From Demequina sp. NBRC 110051 (lineage in GTDB: Bacteria; Actinomycetota; Actinomycetes; Actinomycetales; Demequinaceae): a stretch of DNA of 64,000 nt. The position numbers were made by a program, and so were the translations under genes. The stretch lies in the NCBI RefSeq assembly GCF_002090055.1, contig NZ_BBRH01000006.1:1-64000 (forward strand). The letters run 5' to 3'. Every line of letters starts with the position of its first letter. Positions within the stretch are counted from its first letter, which is position 1. This document shows positions 1 through 8,680 of this stretch, in pieces. Below the pieces are notes generated by a model that was not told the origin of the DNA, searched no databases, and saw only the letters and a list, made by a program, of their open reading frames with translations.

Positions 1-52
1 AACTAGCGGCCGATGCCGTGGCCGGGCTCCGTACCCGGCCACGCCCTCGCCG

Positions 53-403
53 CTACTCGCCTTGGAACGGGCGCACCTCGACCGGCGCTCCGCAGGCGAC
101 CGCCCCGCGGGTCGCCCAGCGCAGGGCCGCGTCGCGGTCGGCTGCGGTGATGATCCACATGCCGCCCATGGTGGGCGCGGAATCGTTGGCGGGGCCGTCG
201 GTGGTGCGCGGCTCGTCGCCGGTGGGGTCGACCACGGAGGCCTTGTCCGGCCACTCGAGGCCGCCCGCGAACACCCACGCGCCCGCTTCTTGCAGCTCGT
301 CGTTGAATGCCGCGACGCTGTCGTACATCGCCTGCAGCTCGTCGCCTTCGGGACTCACAAAGGTGGAGTAGTTGTGCAGGACAGACAGTAGGTATTCGGG
401 CAT
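53..403 (-). CDS. YCII-related (DGPF-type) domain protein
   Basis: A 116-residue soluble protein. The opening MPEYLLSVLHN, a central helix rich in acidic residues and the late stretch DRDAALRWATRGA fit the small alpha/beta YCII/DGPF fold, a ferredoxin-like dimer. Members are usually of unknown activity and in actinobacteria often sit near sigma factors or oxidoreductases. The ATG has a good AGGAGG about 6 nt upstream. It lies 40 bp downstream of the flavodoxin-fold gene on the same strand, so it may be the last gene of the MarR-controlled unit. The fold assignment is fairly safe; the role is not known. Confidence 0.75.
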   Translation of the reverse strand: MPEYLLSVLHNYSTFVSPEGDELQAMYDSVAAFNDELQEAGAWVFAGGLEWPDKASVVDPTGDEPRTTDGPANDSAPTMGGMWIITAADRDAALRWATRGAVACGAPVEVRPFQGE

Positions 404-442
404 GGTCGCCTCCTGGTCGACATGGGCGGCCGTCGCGGGCGC

Positions 443-1108
443 CTACCGAGACGAGACTACGTCCGACTGCCGCCCCGCGCCTGAGGTGCCGATGACACGG
501 GAGGTGCGTGCCGCATCGGCCGTCCCCAAGGCGGAAGCCTTGGCGATCCAGCGCTCGCGGGCGGCGGCGCTCGAGCCGCGCACGGGGGTGAAGACCGACG
601 TGCCGATGGTGCGCACGCCGGTGTACCAGAGCGTCGCTCGGCGCAGCCACCACAGTGACGAGTCGCGGTAGACCCATCGGTTCCACCAGCGCGGCGAGTC
701 CATGGTGTGGAGGATGCGCGCGGTGCGGCCGGTCAGTAGCTTGTCCCAGCCGCGTCCGTCGCCCCGGTAGCGGAACGCAAAGCCGGACAGGAACACGCGG
801 TCGATGAAGCCCTTGAGGACGGCCGGCGCGGAGCCCCACCACTCGGGGTAGACGAAGACGAGATGCTCGGTCCAGTCGATGGTGTCGATGGCCTGTGCGG
901 TGGCTGCGTCGAGCTCTTTGCCGCCGACGTCCGGGTGGCGCAGTTGAGATCGCTCGGTGGGGTGTGCGGTGGCTTCCGACGGCTCCGCGAGGTCGATCAC
1001 ACGCACCTCGGCGCCCGCGGCGCGGGCTGCGTCGATGTAGGAGGCCGCGAGGGCGTGGTTGAGGCTGCCGGCGATGGGGTGGCCGACGATGACGGCGATG
1101 CGGGTCAT
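443..1108 (-). CDS. NAD(P)H:quinone oxidoreductase-like flavodoxin-fold protein
   Basis: A 221-residue protein of the Flavodoxin_2 family (MdaB/KefF-like). The N-terminal beta strand and loop IAVIVGHPIAGSLNHALA is the FMN/FAD phosphate-binding region, and residues around 85-110 contain VYPEWWGSAPAVLKGFIDRVF, typical of two-electron quinone reductases. Family members reduce quinones or electrophiles with NAD(P)H in the cytosol. Its start ATG overlaps the stop of the upstream marR-type gene by 4 nt (ATGA), so the two are translationally coupled and the regulator probably controls it in response to a quinone or phenolic ligand (inference). Confidence 0.82.
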   Translation of the reverse strand: MTRIAVIVGHPIAGSLNHALAASYIDAARAAGAEVRVIDLAEPSEATAHPTERSQLRHPDVGGKELDAATAQAIDTIDWTEHLVFVYPEWWGSAPAVLKGFIDRVFLSGFAFRYRGDGRGWDKLLTGRTARILHTMDSPRWWNRWVYRDSSLWWLRRATLWYTGVRTIGTSVFTPVRGSSAAARERWIAKASALGTADAARTSRVIGTSGAGRQSDVVSSR

Positions 1109-1545
1109 GAGAGGGGTCCGTTCTGACGGAGGATGCGGGTGAGGACGGCGAGCTGCTCGTTGAGCACGGAGAGGTCGATGCCGGCGGCATCGGGGTGGCT
1201 GACGAGGTCGGCGAACCGGGCGTCGAGCTCGGGGCCGGCCTTCGCGACGAGCTCGCGTGCCGTCGCGGTGAGTTCGAGGATCACGCGCCGACCCTGGCCA
1301 GGCTCGGAGCGGGTCGTGACCCAGCCGGCCTCGACGAGACTCGGCACGCGCTTAGAGACCGCAGCCTTGGTCACGCCCAGGCAGTGCGCGAGGGTGGTGA
1401 TGTCCGTGGGCTCCTCGTCTGCGAGGACGGCGAGGGCGATGAACTGGCTCCCGGTCACGCCGTAGCGGGCGCGCAGGATGTGGTCCGCGTGAGCATCGAT
1501 CTCCGCGATGAGCTCGTGGAGAGTGAAGGTGATCTTGTCCGACAT
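1105..1545 (-). CDS. MarR-family transcriptional regulator
   Basis: About 146 residues with the MarR winged-helix fold: helix-turn-helix in TDITTLAHCLGVTKAAVSKRVPSLVEAGWVTTRSE (about residues 50-85), then the wing GQGRRVILELTATAR. The ATG at 1545 is preferred to the GTG at 1551. It lies inside a 40-bp near-perfect palindrome and has no Shine-Dalgarno sequence, which suggests a short or leaderless mRNA and autorepression. It is coupled by ATGA overlap to the flavodoxin-fold gene downstream. Small MarR proteins next to quinone reductases commonly sense phenols or oxidants; the ligand here is unknown. Confidence 0.85.
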   Translation of the reverse strand: MSDKITFTLHELIAEIDAHADHILRARYGVTGSQFIALAVLADEEPTDITTLAHCLGVTKAAVSKRVPSLVEAGWVTTRSEPGQGRRVILELTATARELVAKAGPELDARFADLVSHPDAAGIDLSVLNEQLAVLTRILRQNGPLS

Positions 1546-1592
1546 GACCACGAGTTAACCGGTTGACTCGTGGTCATGTCAACTGGTTGACA
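1541..1592. promoter_or_regulatory. MarR operator: 40-bp palindrome plus second half-size palindrome
   Basis: Bases 1541-1580 form an inverted repeat with 19 of 20 positions matching; the left arm is GACATGACCACGAGTTAACC and the centre lies at 1560/1561. It covers the start codon of the MarR gene. Bases 1577-1592 form a further near palindrome, TGTCAACTGGTTGACA, related to the core GTTAACCGGTTGAC. The two look like adjacent dimer sites for an autoregulating MarR protein. Confidence 0.7.
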
Positions 1593-1627
1593 CGTGAACG
1601 TTGGGTGACGTGGGTGCGGCGCGTTCC

Positions 1628-1945
1628 CTAGAGTCCCGCGAGCAGCAGCGCCGCGAACGCGACCACGCCCGTGGCGAGCGTCCAGCCCATGGACCGCTTC
1701 CACAGTGCGACCCCGACCGCGACGAGTGCGGCCAGATGCCACGCGCCGAACGCGCGCCACTCGCCCTCGTTGAGGAGCAGCGAGTTGGCGACGATCGCGG
1801 CCATCGCCGCCGGCGCTACCAGGGACAGCGCCTTGCGCACGCGGGGCGGCAGCTCGCGATCGCCGCCCAGCAAGAACACGCCGGACAGGCGAATGGCATA
1901 GGTGCCGATCGCGGCGATGGTGAAGACGATGAAGGCGGTGATCAC
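1628..1945 (-). CDS. azlD: AzlD-family branched-chain amino acid export subunit
   Basis: A small integral membrane protein of 105 residues with about four hydrophobic segments (ITAFIVFTIAAIGTYAIRLSG; VAPAAMAAIVANSLLL; AAFGAW-type helix; a C-terminal WTLATGVVAFAALLLAGL). AzlD is the small partner of AzlC in the LIV-E-type exporter of branched-chain amino acids or their analogues. The GTG start overlaps the azlC stop by 4 nt (GTGA), so the two are co-translated. The start is set by this overlap and by the conserved N-terminal strand; the longer open frame upstream is antisense-like sequence. Confidence 0.85.
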   Translation of the reverse strand: MITAFIVFTIAAIGTYAIRLSGVFLLGGDRELPPRVRKALSLVAPAAMAAIVANSLLLNEGEWRAFGAWHLAALVAVGVALWKRSMGWTLATGVVAFAALLLAGL

Positions 1946-2778
1946 TCGGCCACCTCCTCGGGTGAGCCGGGTGCGGTGCCGGCCACGGCATCGGCTCTGT
2001 CCGGCATGAAGGAGGCGAGGCCGATGCCCGCGAGGGCTCCCGCAAGCACATTCAGCCCGTACGGGAGGTCCTTGAGAAGGAGCACGACCGCAATCGAGAT
2101 GCCGGTCGCGGCGACCGCGGGTAGCGTCCGCAGCGCGGGGACGAGCACGGCGATGAACATGAGGGGCACGATGAAGCCGATCTGCCACTCGGCCGGGATG
2201 ACCGGGCCCAGGATGGCGCCCGCGGCGGTGCCGAGGATCCACACAGCCGTGAAGGGGCCCGAGACGCCGAAGATGAACCAGCGCCGGCGCACCGGATCAG
2301 GCCATTTGTCGGCGGTGATGACCGAGACCGCCGCCGACTGGTCCGTCATGAGGTATGCCAGCAGCAGCTTCCAGCGCGTGGGGAAGGCGGCGAAGACGGG
2401 AGCGAGCGACGCGGAGTACAGCGCGAGGCGCGCATTGATGACCAGCGCGGTGACGATCGCGATGATGGCGGGCGCGCCTTGCGTCAGGGCGTCGACGATC
2501 GCGATCTGGCTCGCGCCGGCCGAGACTGTCGCGGATGCGTACGGCCCCAGCCAGGCGGGCCAGCCCGCGAGATTAATGAGCGCTCCGACGGCGAGGCCGA
2601 ACACGACAGAGCCCGGCATGAGGGGAGCGATCGCCTTGGTGCCGGTCCAGAAGTCGCGCCATTGCGAATGGCCGATGCGCGCGAAGGCTTTGTCTGGGGC
2701 GCTGGGCTTGCGCGGGGGCGCGGCGGGTTCGGGCTGCTGATCCGGTCCGCCGGCCGCATCGGCGGGGTCCGGGGTCAT
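1942..2778 (-). CDS. azlC: AzlC-family branched-chain amino acid permease
   Basis: About 278 residues. After a Pro/Ala-rich cytosolic N-terminus comes the family's characteristic region GTKAIAPLMPGSVVFGLAVGAL, then SASQI-like SAGASQIAIVDALTQGAP and INARLALYSASLAP, and about seven transmembrane segments. It is the large subunit of the AzlCD exporter. The ATG at 2778 (MTPDPAD) is preferred to a GTG 51 nt upstream because the intervening residues are unlike the family. A long inverted repeat lies directly upstream (2816-2919). A role in export of leucine-type amino acids is inferred from the family. Confidence 0.85.
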   Translation of the reverse strand: MTPDPADAAGGPDQQPEPAAPPRKPSAPDKAFARIGHSQWRDFWTGTKAIAPLMPGSVVFGLAVGALINLAGWPAWLGPYASATVSAGASQIAIVDALTQGAPAIIAIVTALVINARLALYSASLAPVFAAFPTRWKLLLAYLMTDQSAAVSVITADKWPDPVRRRWFIFGVSGPFTAVWILGTAAGAILGPVIPAEWQIGFIVPLMFIAVLVPALRTLPAVAATGISIAVVLLLKDLPYGLNVLAGALAGIGLASFMPDRADAVAGTAPGSPEEVAE

Positions 2779-2815
2779 GCGTGCCAGTGTGTCACGGCGC
2801 GCGGGTTCGCCTTCC

Positions 2816-2919
2816 GCCCTCCGCGTCACGAAGTGACGGTGATTCCGACGCGGCTCCGGCGTGTCGGGTGCCGATCATGGCGTGTCGCGCCGCATCACCG
2901 TCACTTGGTGACGGAGGGC
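2816..2919. repeat. Long imperfect inverted repeat between DUF1540 gene and azlC
   Basis: Left arm 2816-2843 and right arm 2894-2919 match at about 25 of 26 positions with one 2-nt insertion, around a 50-nt spacer. Each arm is itself palindromic: CGTCAC-GAA-GTGACG at 2824-2838 and CCGTCAC-TTG-GTGACGG at 2898-2914. It lies between two minus-strand genes and could act as terminator, mRNA-stabilising hairpin or operator. No T-run follows. Confidence 0.6.
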
Positions 2920-2931
2920 GCGTGGAGAGAG

Positions 2932-3222
2932 CTAGGCGCGGGCCTCGAAGGTGAGGCAGTCGGCGGTGTCGAATGATGCGCCCACCTCGATCGCCTCCGC
3001 GGTGCAGGCCATGTCCTCGTTGTAGCTGCAGTCGGTGCGCATGCATGCGCCCACTCCGGCGTGGTCCGCGTGACCACCCTTGTCGTCGCTCGCGACGAAG
3101 GTGGAGCAGTGGGCGTGGTCGCCCGAGACGTTGATGGCGCCGGCGCGGCAGCCGTCGTGGTTGAAGCCGCACGACGCGACCGAGCAGGAAGAGACGATGG
3201 GCAAGCTGATCATGGTGGCCAT
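2932..3222 (-). CDS. DUF1540 cysteine-rich protein
   Basis: A 96-residue protein made of two copies of a Cys-rich module: CSVASCGFNHDGCRAGAINV...HCSTF and CMRTDCSYNEDMACTAEAIEVG...DCLTF. The spacing C-x4/5-C-xY/FN-x4-C followed by a later Cys is the DUF1540 signature, thought to bind a metal. Two copies are usual in actinobacterial members. There is no signal peptide, so it is probably cytosolic. The ATG is preceded by GGAGG. The upstream region is AT-rich for this genome, which fits a promoter. Function unknown. Confidence 0.85.
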   Translation of the reverse strand: MATMISLPIVSSCSVASCGFNHDGCRAGAINVSGDHAHCSTFVASDDKGGHADHAGVGACMRTDCSYNEDMACTAEAIEVGASFDTADCLTFEARA

Positions 3223-3700
3223 GATTCCTCCAGGTGTGTAGGTCCGTGAGGCTCAGAATACGCACGCAAATGGCCATTTCGCCACATTTCTCGATAAAGA
3301 AACAATGTCATTCTTTAATGCGAAATTCGCGCGCGGAGGGCGCGTATTTCTGGGGCGGGTGGCGGAGGGCCGGATGCGGGTCGTGGAGAGGGGCCTGCTG
3401 GAGACCCCGGCACCGGGCGCGGCCTCGCGGCGCCCGGCCCGCGGACGGTGTGACTTTTCCGTCTCCGGGTGTGGGGAACAAAACCGGCCGCTGCGGCGTC
3501 TGACACTGTGAACCCGTCACGGCGCGAGCCGCATGGGCGACTCAGATCGACGACGCTTGCCTGGCCGAATCCCCCCCCTCAGCCGGCCAGGCAAGCGAGT
3601 CACTGGGTCGCGTACCCTGAGTGGGCCCCGCGCACCGCGCGACCCGCCAGGCGCGCCCGCCGGGGCGGGTTCCTTCACTTCCCCACCGTTGGAGGCAGTC
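3223..3700. other. Divergent intergenic region between DUF1540 gene and msrB
   Basis: A 478-bp gap with no convincing gene. Bases about 3250-3340 are unusually AT-rich and probably carry the leftward promoter of the DUF1540 gene. Bases 3554-3597 hold a strong hairpin, listed separately. Open frames across the rest have no family resemblance. Confidence 0.5.
3554..3597. other. Perfect 14-bp hairpin in msrB leader region
   Basis: CGCTTGCCTGGCCG (3554-3567) and CGGCCAGGCAAGCG (3584-3597) are exact reverse complements around a C-rich 16-nt loop. It lies about 100 nt before msrB. There is no T-run on either side, so a simple terminator is unlikely; a leader-RNA element or protein site is possible. 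Confidence 0.55.
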
Positions 3701-4102
3701 ATGACCGCGAAGATCACCAAGACCGACGCCGAGTGGCGTGCCGAGCTCTCGGACGCCGAATACCAGGTACTGCGCGAGGCCGGCACGGAGCGGGCGTGGA
3801 CAGGCGAACTCCTCGACAACAAGCGCGACGGCGTCTACCGGTGCCGCGCATGTCAGGCAGAACTCTTCCGCTCCGATACCAAGTTCGACTCCCACTGCGG
3901 CTGGCCGTCCTTCTTCACCGCGGAGAACGACGCCGTGACCCTGCACGAGGACGTCTCGCTCGGCATGATCCGCACCGAGGTCCGCTGCGCCACGTGCGAC
4001 TCCCACCTGGGTCACGTGTTCGCCGACGCCCCGCAGACCCCTACCGGCGACCGTTTCTGCATCAACTCGGTGTCCCTCACGTTCGAGGACGCCGAGGCCT
4101 GA
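3701..4102 (+). CDS. msrB: Peptide-methionine (R)-S-oxide reductase MsrB
   Basis: 133 residues, the normal MsrB length. It reduces the R-sulfoxide of methionine in oxidised proteins, using thioredoxin. Two CxxC zinc pairs are visible (C48/C51 and C96/C99). The catalytic cysteine is C120 in RFCINSVSL, and C66 in SHCGWPSFF sits where a resolving cysteine can be. The chosen ATG has GGAGG 7 nt upstream; the longer in-frame extension is not MsrB-like. The next gene starts within a few bases, suggesting one transcript. Confidence 0.95.
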   Translation: MTAKITKTDAEWRAELSDAEYQVLREAGTERAWTGELLDNKRDGVYRCRACQAELFRSDTKFDSHCGWPSFFTAENDAVTLHEDVSLGMIRTEVRCATCDSHLGHVFADAPQTPTGDRFCINSVSLTFEDAEA

Positions 4103-4104
4103 TT

Positions 4105-4734
4105 TTGGTCGAGCCACGCTTTCGCCGCCCCGCCATGCTCGACATGGAGGAGGCCGAGCAGATCGAGGGCGACATTGATCCCGCCGACCGCGGTCTCATC
4201 GCACACGAGACCGCGCTCGCCCTGGTCTCCCAGGCCCGCGCCTCGCAGGACCCCGAACTCACCCAGCGCCTGGTGCGGCTGGTGGACGAGGAAGGCATCG
4301 ACACCGTCGCGATGATGTGGTCGAAGGCCGGCGCCCACACGCTGCCCGGCGCGCTGTGGCGCATCTACATGCTGCGCGAGTGGGTCAAGTACGACGCCGA
4401 ATCCGTCGCCCGCTCGTATCACCACGGCGTGCACGCGGCGCACGTGCGTCACGCGATCGCCGGGGTGGAAGATCCTCCCGGGCCGCGCGAGGTGCAGACG
4501 CTCGCGGACTCGGTGCTCTCGGGCGTGTTCAGCGGCGACCTTGCCGTCGCCCTGCAGCGCGCGGGGGCGTTCTGCCGCGTGGTCGCCACGGGCGCGGCGT
4601 ACGAGGCCGAGTCCGACGACGGCCACAACGACCGCCGCGCCCACCGCACCGCGCTGCGCGCCTCGCAGCTGCTGCGCACCGGCGAGGACCTGGAGAAGTG
4701 TGCCGCGATGTGGAACGAGGACCGGCTCGACTGA
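4105..4734 (+). CDS. Conserved actinobacterial protein of unknown function
   Basis: About 200 residues, mostly alpha-helical and acidic, with no signal peptide or membrane segment. Recognisable stretches are HETALALVSQARAS, LVRLVDEEGIDTVAMMWS, LPGALWRIYMLREWV and a C-terminal RTGEDLEKCAAMWNEDRL. From memory, similar actinobacterial proteins are sometimes labelled 'RNA polymerase subunit beta', but nothing here resembles RpoB. Start is uncertain: TTG at 4105 (right after msrB) or ATG at 4135. Its helical-repeat look suggests a protein-interaction role, but no function can be assigned. Confidence 0.7.
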   Translation: MVEPRFRRPAMLDMEEAEQIEGDIDPADRGLIAHETALALVSQARASQDPELTQRLVRLVDEEGIDTVAMMWSKAGAHTLPGALWRIYMLREWVKYDAESVARSYHHGVHAAHVRHAIAGVEDPPGPREVQTLADSVLSGVFSGDLAVALQRAGAFCRVVATGAAYEAESDDGHNDRRAHRTALRASQLLRTGEDLEKCAAMWNEDRLD

Positions 4735-4788
4735 GCCGCATCCCCAGGGCGGGAACAAAACCCGGCCAGCCGACGTAGAGTAGAGACA

Positions 4789-4874
4789 GGACATCGGACC
4801 GCGGTAGCCCCGGGCTCCAACATCAGCCGCCACGAGCGGCCTTCGCGCCGACTGGCGCTCCCGGTCCGGTGTCC
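4789..4874. ncRNA. Possible multi-hairpin structured RNA between converging genes
   Basis: A 13-bp closing helix pairs GGACATCGGACCG (4789-4801) with CGGTCCGGTGTCC (4862-4874) with one G-U pair. Inside it, three small hairpins follow in order: AGCC/GGCT near 4806-4816, GCCGC/GCGGC at 4826-4840 and GCGCC/GGCGC at 4845-4858, a cloverleaf-like outline. It lies between convergent genes. A TAGAGT box at about 4779 could be a -10 for a plus-strand transcript. I cannot match it to a known RNA family; a terminator is the simpler alternative. Confidence 0.4.
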
Positions 4875-4900
4875 GCCCCTTCCGCCGGCCGCGTTCGCGG

Positions 4901-5875
4901 CTACGGGTGGATCTGCAGCAGGTGCGTCTCGATCGCGGTGACGCGCGGGCCCGCCTCCGTATCCACCATGTGGGCCACGAGCACGCCGCCGGCGGGCAGG
5001 TACGGGTTCTTGCGCGGCAGCGCCCCGCGCGTGTACGGCCTGGTAGCGGCGCGCATCATCTCGACGATCGTGGGCAGGGTTGGCCGGTGCGCGCACACCA
5101 CGCGCGAGCTCGACTTGTTGAGCAGCTTGACGAAGGTCTTGGCGGTTGCCAGGGGCTTTTCGGCGTGGCCGGGCTCCGTCAGGGCGTCGTGTGTGTGGAC
5201 CTCCAGGCCCGCGGCCGCGGCATACGGCTCCACGGTCGCCACGCAGCGGCGGGCGGGCGACGACTCAATAGTGCGTGCCCCGAAGGCCGCGAACAGCGGC
5301 ACCAACTGCTGCGAGCGCTCGGCGCCCTTCTTCGTGATGGGGCGTCGCGCATCGGCCCCCTTCCAGGCCTTGCGTCGCTTGGCGCGAGCGTGACGCACCA
5401 GCACGAACGCGCGAGTGTCGAGGCGGTCGTCCTCCCACGCCTGCACCAGCACCTCGAGTGGGCGCAGGTCCTCGGGGAAGGTGATGCGCTCGCGCGCCTG
5501 CTCGACGGTGAGCCAGCGCACCTGATCGATCTCGTTCTTCGAGGCGCTCTTGACCGCGGGGCGCGCAACGACCGCGGGATGCGAGGCCGACGAAACCACC
5601 TCGGCCGCCCAGTACTTCACGACCTTGGTCTTGCCGCCGGTGGGGTAGCGCAGCGTGGGCAGCGGCTGGCCAAGGATGACCTGCTTGCCGGTCTCCTCGG
5701 CCACCTCACGGATCGCGCAGGCCGGCAACGTCTCGCCCGGGTCCAATTTCCCCTTGGGCCACGACCAGTCGTGATACCTGGGGCGATGCACGGCGAGCAC
5801 CTGTAGCTCGCCGCCCTTGACCCGCCACACGAGCGCACCTGCCGCGATGACGGTGCCCGGCGGATAGTGGGTCAC
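4901..5875 (-). CDS. mutT1: Nudix hydrolase fused to SixA-type histidine phosphatase (MutT1-like)
   Basis: 324 residues in two domains. The N-terminal Nudix domain has a complete Nudix box starting at G42 (GKLDPGE...REVAEETG; pattern Gx5Ex7REx2EExG). The C-terminal half is a histidine phosphatase with the RHA motif in [10 protein letters not shown] (about residue 165) and a second conserved His in VVCAHRPTL. This is the layout of mycobacterial MutT1, which hydrolyses 8-oxo-(d)GTP and also diadenosine polyphosphates. The gene overlaps ppk1 by 4 nt, so a polyphosphate/nucleotide housekeeping operon is likely. Confidence 0.88.
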   Translation of the reverse strand: MTHYPPGTVIAAGALVWRVKGGELQVLAVHRPRYHDWSWPKGKLDPGETLPACAIREVAEETGKQVILGQPLPTLRYPTGGKTKVVKYWAAEVVSSASHPAVVARPAVKSASKNEIDQVRWLTVEQARERITFPEDLRPLEVLVQAWEDDRLDTRAFVLVRHARAKRRKAWKGADARRPITKKGAERSQQLVPLFAAFGARTIESSPARRCVATVEPYAAAAGLEVHTHDALTEPGHAEKPLATAKTFVKLLNKSSSRVVCAHRPTLPTIVEMMRAATRPYTRGALPRKNPYLPAGGVLVAHMVDTEAGPRVTAIETHLLQIHP

Positions 5876-8088
5876 TTGCGCTTGGCCCTGCGCTTGGGTT
5901 GACGGCGAATATAGGTCGCCTGCAGGTCATGCAGACGCGTGCCCTCCGCGTCCTCCACCACGCGCGTGTAGGTGCCGTCCTCGCCCAGCTCCCAGCCCGC
6001 GACCTGATCCGACATCGCCATGTCGATGTTCTCGACGAGGAACTCCTTTTGCTGGGGAGCCACGATGGAGATGAGGGCCTCGATGCGGCGGTCAAGGTTG
6101 CGATGCATGAGGTCCGCGGAGCCGATGAACACCTCGGGCTCCTCGTCGCCCGCGAACGCGAACACACGCGAGTGCTCGAGGAAGCGTCCCAGGATCGAAC
6201 GCACCCGGATGTTCTCGCTCAGCCCGGGCACGCCGGGGCGCAGCGCGCAGATGCCGCGCACCACCAGGTCGATGCGGACGCCGGCCTGGGAGGCGCGGTA
6301 CATCGCGTCGATGGTCTTCTCGTCGACCACCGAGTTGACCTTGATCTTGACCCACGCTTCCTTGCCGTCGCGGGCGCGGTCGGCTTGGGCGTCGATGCGC
6401 TCGATGAGGCCCATGCGTACGCCCGTGGGGGCGACGATCAGGCGGCGGAACTTCGCCTTGGGTGCGTAGCCGGACAGCTGGTTGAACAGCTTGGTGAGGT
6501 CGGCGCCCACCTCGGGGTCGCGCGTGAGCAGGCCGTAGTCCTCGTACAGGCGCGCGGTCTTGGGGTGGTAGTTGCCGGTGCCCACGTGGCAGTAGCGCAC
6601 CAGGCCGGTCTCCTCCTGGCGCACCACCAGCGAGAGCTTGCAGTGCGTCTTCAGGCCCACCAGGCCGTAGACCACGTGCACGCCGGCCTTCTCGAGCTTG
6701 CGGGCCCACGAGATGTTCTGCTGCTCGTCGAATCTCGCCTTGATCTCGACAAGCGCGACCACCTGCTTGCCGTTGCGGGCGGCCTCGATGAGCGAGTCCA
6801 CGATGGGGGAGTCGCCCGAGGTGCGATACAGCGTCTGCTTGATCGCGAGCACCTTGGGGTCCACCGCGGCCTGCGCGAGGAACGCCTGCACGGACGTCGA
6901 GAACGAGTCGTACGGGTGGTGCAGCAGCACGTCACCGCGACGGATCGCCTCGAACACGTTTTGCTCGTCGGCCGTCTCGACCGGGGCGAGCTGGTGGTGT
7001 GTGGTGGGGCGGAACGCGGGGAACTGCAGGCGCGGACGGTCCAGGTCTGCGATGACGTTCAGGCCGGTCAGGTCGAGCGGCTCGACCAGGGCGAACACGT
7101 CGCGCTCCGTGATGCCCAGCTCGCGCACCAGCAGGTCGTGGATGTGCTGCGGCAGGTCCTGCGCGACCTCGAGCCGGACGGCGGGGCCAAAGCGGCGGCG
7201 CAGCAGCTCCTTCTCCATGGCCTTGAGGAGGTTTTCCGCGTCGTCCTCCTCGACCTCCACGTCCTCGTTGCGGGTGACGCGGAAGGTGTGGTGGTCGGTG
7301 ACCTCCATGCCGGGGAACAGGTAGTCCAGCTGCGCGGCGATGACGTCCTCGAGCGGCACGAACGAGCGCGGCTCGTCGTCGAGCGCGGAGGCGTCGACCA
7401 CGGCCGTCGCGTGGCCCTCGGAGTCCACCGACAGGAAGCGCGGCAGCGTCTCGGGGATCTTCACGCGCGCGAACAGATTCTTGCCGTTGTCGGGGTCACG
7501 CAGCTCGACCGCGAGGTTGAGCGACAGGCCCGAGATGTACGGGAACGGGTGCGCCGGGTCCACGGCAAGCGGCGTCAAGACCGGGAAGATGTCCGAGCGG
7601 AAGAGCTTGCGCAGCCGGTCCTGCTCGCCCGCCGCCAACTCGTCGAAGCGCACGATGTGAATGCCCTGGTCGTTCAGCGACGGCAGCACCTGCTCCTCGA
7701 ACACCGCGGCGTGACGGTCCATGAGCTGGTGGGCGCGCTCGATCAGGATCTCGACCAGGCGAGTCGCGCTCATGCCGGTCGCGCTCGGCAGCGCGAAGCC
7801 CGCGGCGATGCGGCGCTTGAGGCCCGCCACGCGCACCATGAAGAACTCGTCGAGATTCGAAGCGAAGATCGCGAGATAGCGCGCGCGCTCGAGCAGCGGC
7901 GTCGCCTCATCCTCGGCCAGCTCCAGCACACGCTGGTTGAACGCGAGCCACGACAGCTCGCGGTCCAGGAAGCGGTCGTCGGGGAGGTCGGCCTCCTCCG
8001 GCTCGGGCTCGGCCAGGTCCACCGTGGCGAGCGCGGTGGTCTCATCGGACTCGTGAGCGGCGGTCGAGGTCTCTGACATAGGGGCCAT
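5872..8088 (-). CDS. ppk1: Polyphosphate kinase 1
   Basis: 738 residues. PPK1 reversibly polymerises the ATP gamma-phosphate into polyphosphate. Visible hallmarks are the N-terminal [39 protein letters not shown], the HHPYDSF segment, KTHCKLSLV and [20 protein letters not shown] around the catalytic histidine region, and the late [15 protein letters not shown] / [14 protein letters not shown] blocks. The ATG at 8088 has GGGAG upstream; the ATG at 8079 has none. Residues 1-40 are an acidic Ala/Glu-rich extension. The Nudix/SixA gene overlaps its stop. Confidence 0.95.
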   Translation of the reverse strand: MAPMSETSTAAHESDETTALATVDLAEPEPEEADLPDDRFLDRELSWLAFNQRVLELAEDEATPLLERARYLAIFASNLDEFFMVRVAGLKRRIAAGFALPSATGMSATRLVEILIERAHQLMDRHAAVFEEQVLPSLNDQGIHIVRFDELAAGEQDRLRKLFRSDIFPVLTPLAVDPAHPFPYISGLSLNLAVELRDPDNGKNLFARVKIPETLPRFLSVDSEGHATAVVDASALDDEPRSFVPLEDVIAAQLDYLFPGMEVTDHHTFRVTRNEDVEVEEDDAENLLKAMEKELLRRRFGPAVRLEVAQDLPQHIHDLLVRELGITERDVFALVEPLDLTGLNVIADLDRPRLQFPAFRPTTHHQLAPVETADEQNVFEAIRRGDVLLHHPYDSFSTSVQAFLAQAAVDPKVLAIKQTLYRTSGDSPIVDSLIEAARNGKQVVALVEIKARFDEQQNISWARKLEKAGVHVVYGLVGLKTHCKLSLVVRQEETGLVRYCHVGTGNYHPKTARLYEDYGLLTRDPEVGADLTKLFNQLSGYAPKAKFRRLIVAPTGVRMGLIERIDAQADRARDGKEAWVKIKVNSVVDEKTIDAMYRASQAGVRIDLVVRGICALRPGVPGLSENIRVRSILGRFLEHSRVFAFAGDEEPEVFIGSADLMHRNLDRRIEALISIVAPQQKEFLVENIDMAMSDQVAGWELGEDGTYTRVVEDAEGTRLHDLQATYIRRQPKRRAKRK

Positions 8089-8147
8089 CGTGTCATGGCT
8101 CCCGCAGACCGGACTAGTCCTTTGCCTGGAATTTACGTGGGGCGACG

Positions 8148-8182
8148 TTGTGCAGTTCAGAGTTTTCAGGTATGACTGAAAT
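8148..8182 (+). promoter_or_regulatory. Leaderless promoter with overlapping operator for GbsR-type regulator
   Basis: TTGTGC (8148-8153), exactly 17 bp, TATGAC (8171-8176), then 6 nt to the ATG at 8183, so transcription should begin at or next to the start codon. The inverted repeat TTTCAG-N6-CTGAAA (8164-8181) covers the -10 box, an ideal position for autorepression. Confidence 0.65.
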
Positions 8183-8680
8183 ATGGCCGATGCTGTGGTC
8201 GCCCAAGACGGCGGCGCACCTGGGGAGGACCCCCGGGACACGTACGTGCGCCAGGTCGCGGCGTACTGGGAGCGCGGCGGACTGACGCACGCGGCGGGCC
8301 TGATTCTCGGATACCTGTCGATTTGCGAACCGGCGGCCGAAACGCAAGCCCGTATCGCATCGGCCCTTCGCCTGTCAGCCGGCTCGGTGTCGACTCAACT
8401 GCGGCAGCTCACCCAGATCGGGATGGTCGAGCGGGTGCGGCTGCCGGGCGAGCGCTCCGCGCGCTACCAGGTGCCCCAGGACATGTGGACCGAGATGATG
8501 GCCACGGAAGACCAGCGGATCGCCGGGCTGCGTGTCCTCGCCGACGCCGGCGCCGCGGTCATGCCCGCCGAGCGACCCGATCGCATCCACTCGTTGGACC
8601 TCATGGTCCGCTTTTGGGAGGCCGAGTGGCCTGCCACCCGCCGGCGCCTCGCCGCCTTTCTCGCCAAGGAGATGCCATGA
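8183..8680 (+). CDS. GbsR/MarR-type winged-helix regulator of adjacent ABC exporter
   Basis: 165 residues. The winged helix is in [49 protein letters not shown], followed by a helical tail, as in GbsR-type MarR proteins. The ATG carries one copy of the window-wide GGCCGATGC repeat at codons 1-4. The stop overlaps the ATP-binding gene start (ATGA), so regulator and exporter form one unit. The operator in front implies autoregulation. Such cassettes commonly respond to antibiotics or to bilayer stress; the inducer here is unknown. Confidence 0.82.
   Translation: MADAVVAQDGGAPGEDPRDTYVRQVAAYWERGGLTHAAGLILGYLSICEPAAETQARIASALRLSAGSVSTQLRQLTQIGMVERVRLPGERSARYQVPQDMWTEMMATEDQRIAGLRVLADAGAAVMPAERPDRIHSLDLMVRFWEAEWPATRRRLAAFLAKEMP

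Noticed and set aside
3-1190. Minus-strand 395-codon open frame at the left end
   Set aside because: It is out of frame with, and overlaps, the flavodoxin-fold and YCII genes; Arg/Pro/His-rich composition marks a shadow frame.
3486-3499. Possible CRP-like site TGTGA...TCACG near 3486
   Set aside because: The half-sites are separated by 5 bp rather than 6, so it does not fit the consensus.
3223-3533. Small overlapping frames in the DUF1540-msrB gap
   Set aside because: All Arg/Pro/Gly-rich without family resemblance or ribosome site; treated as non-coding.
4105-4734. Annotation as RNA polymerase beta subunit
   Set aside because: About 200 helical residues with no RpoB motif; such labels on similar proteins appear to be errors.
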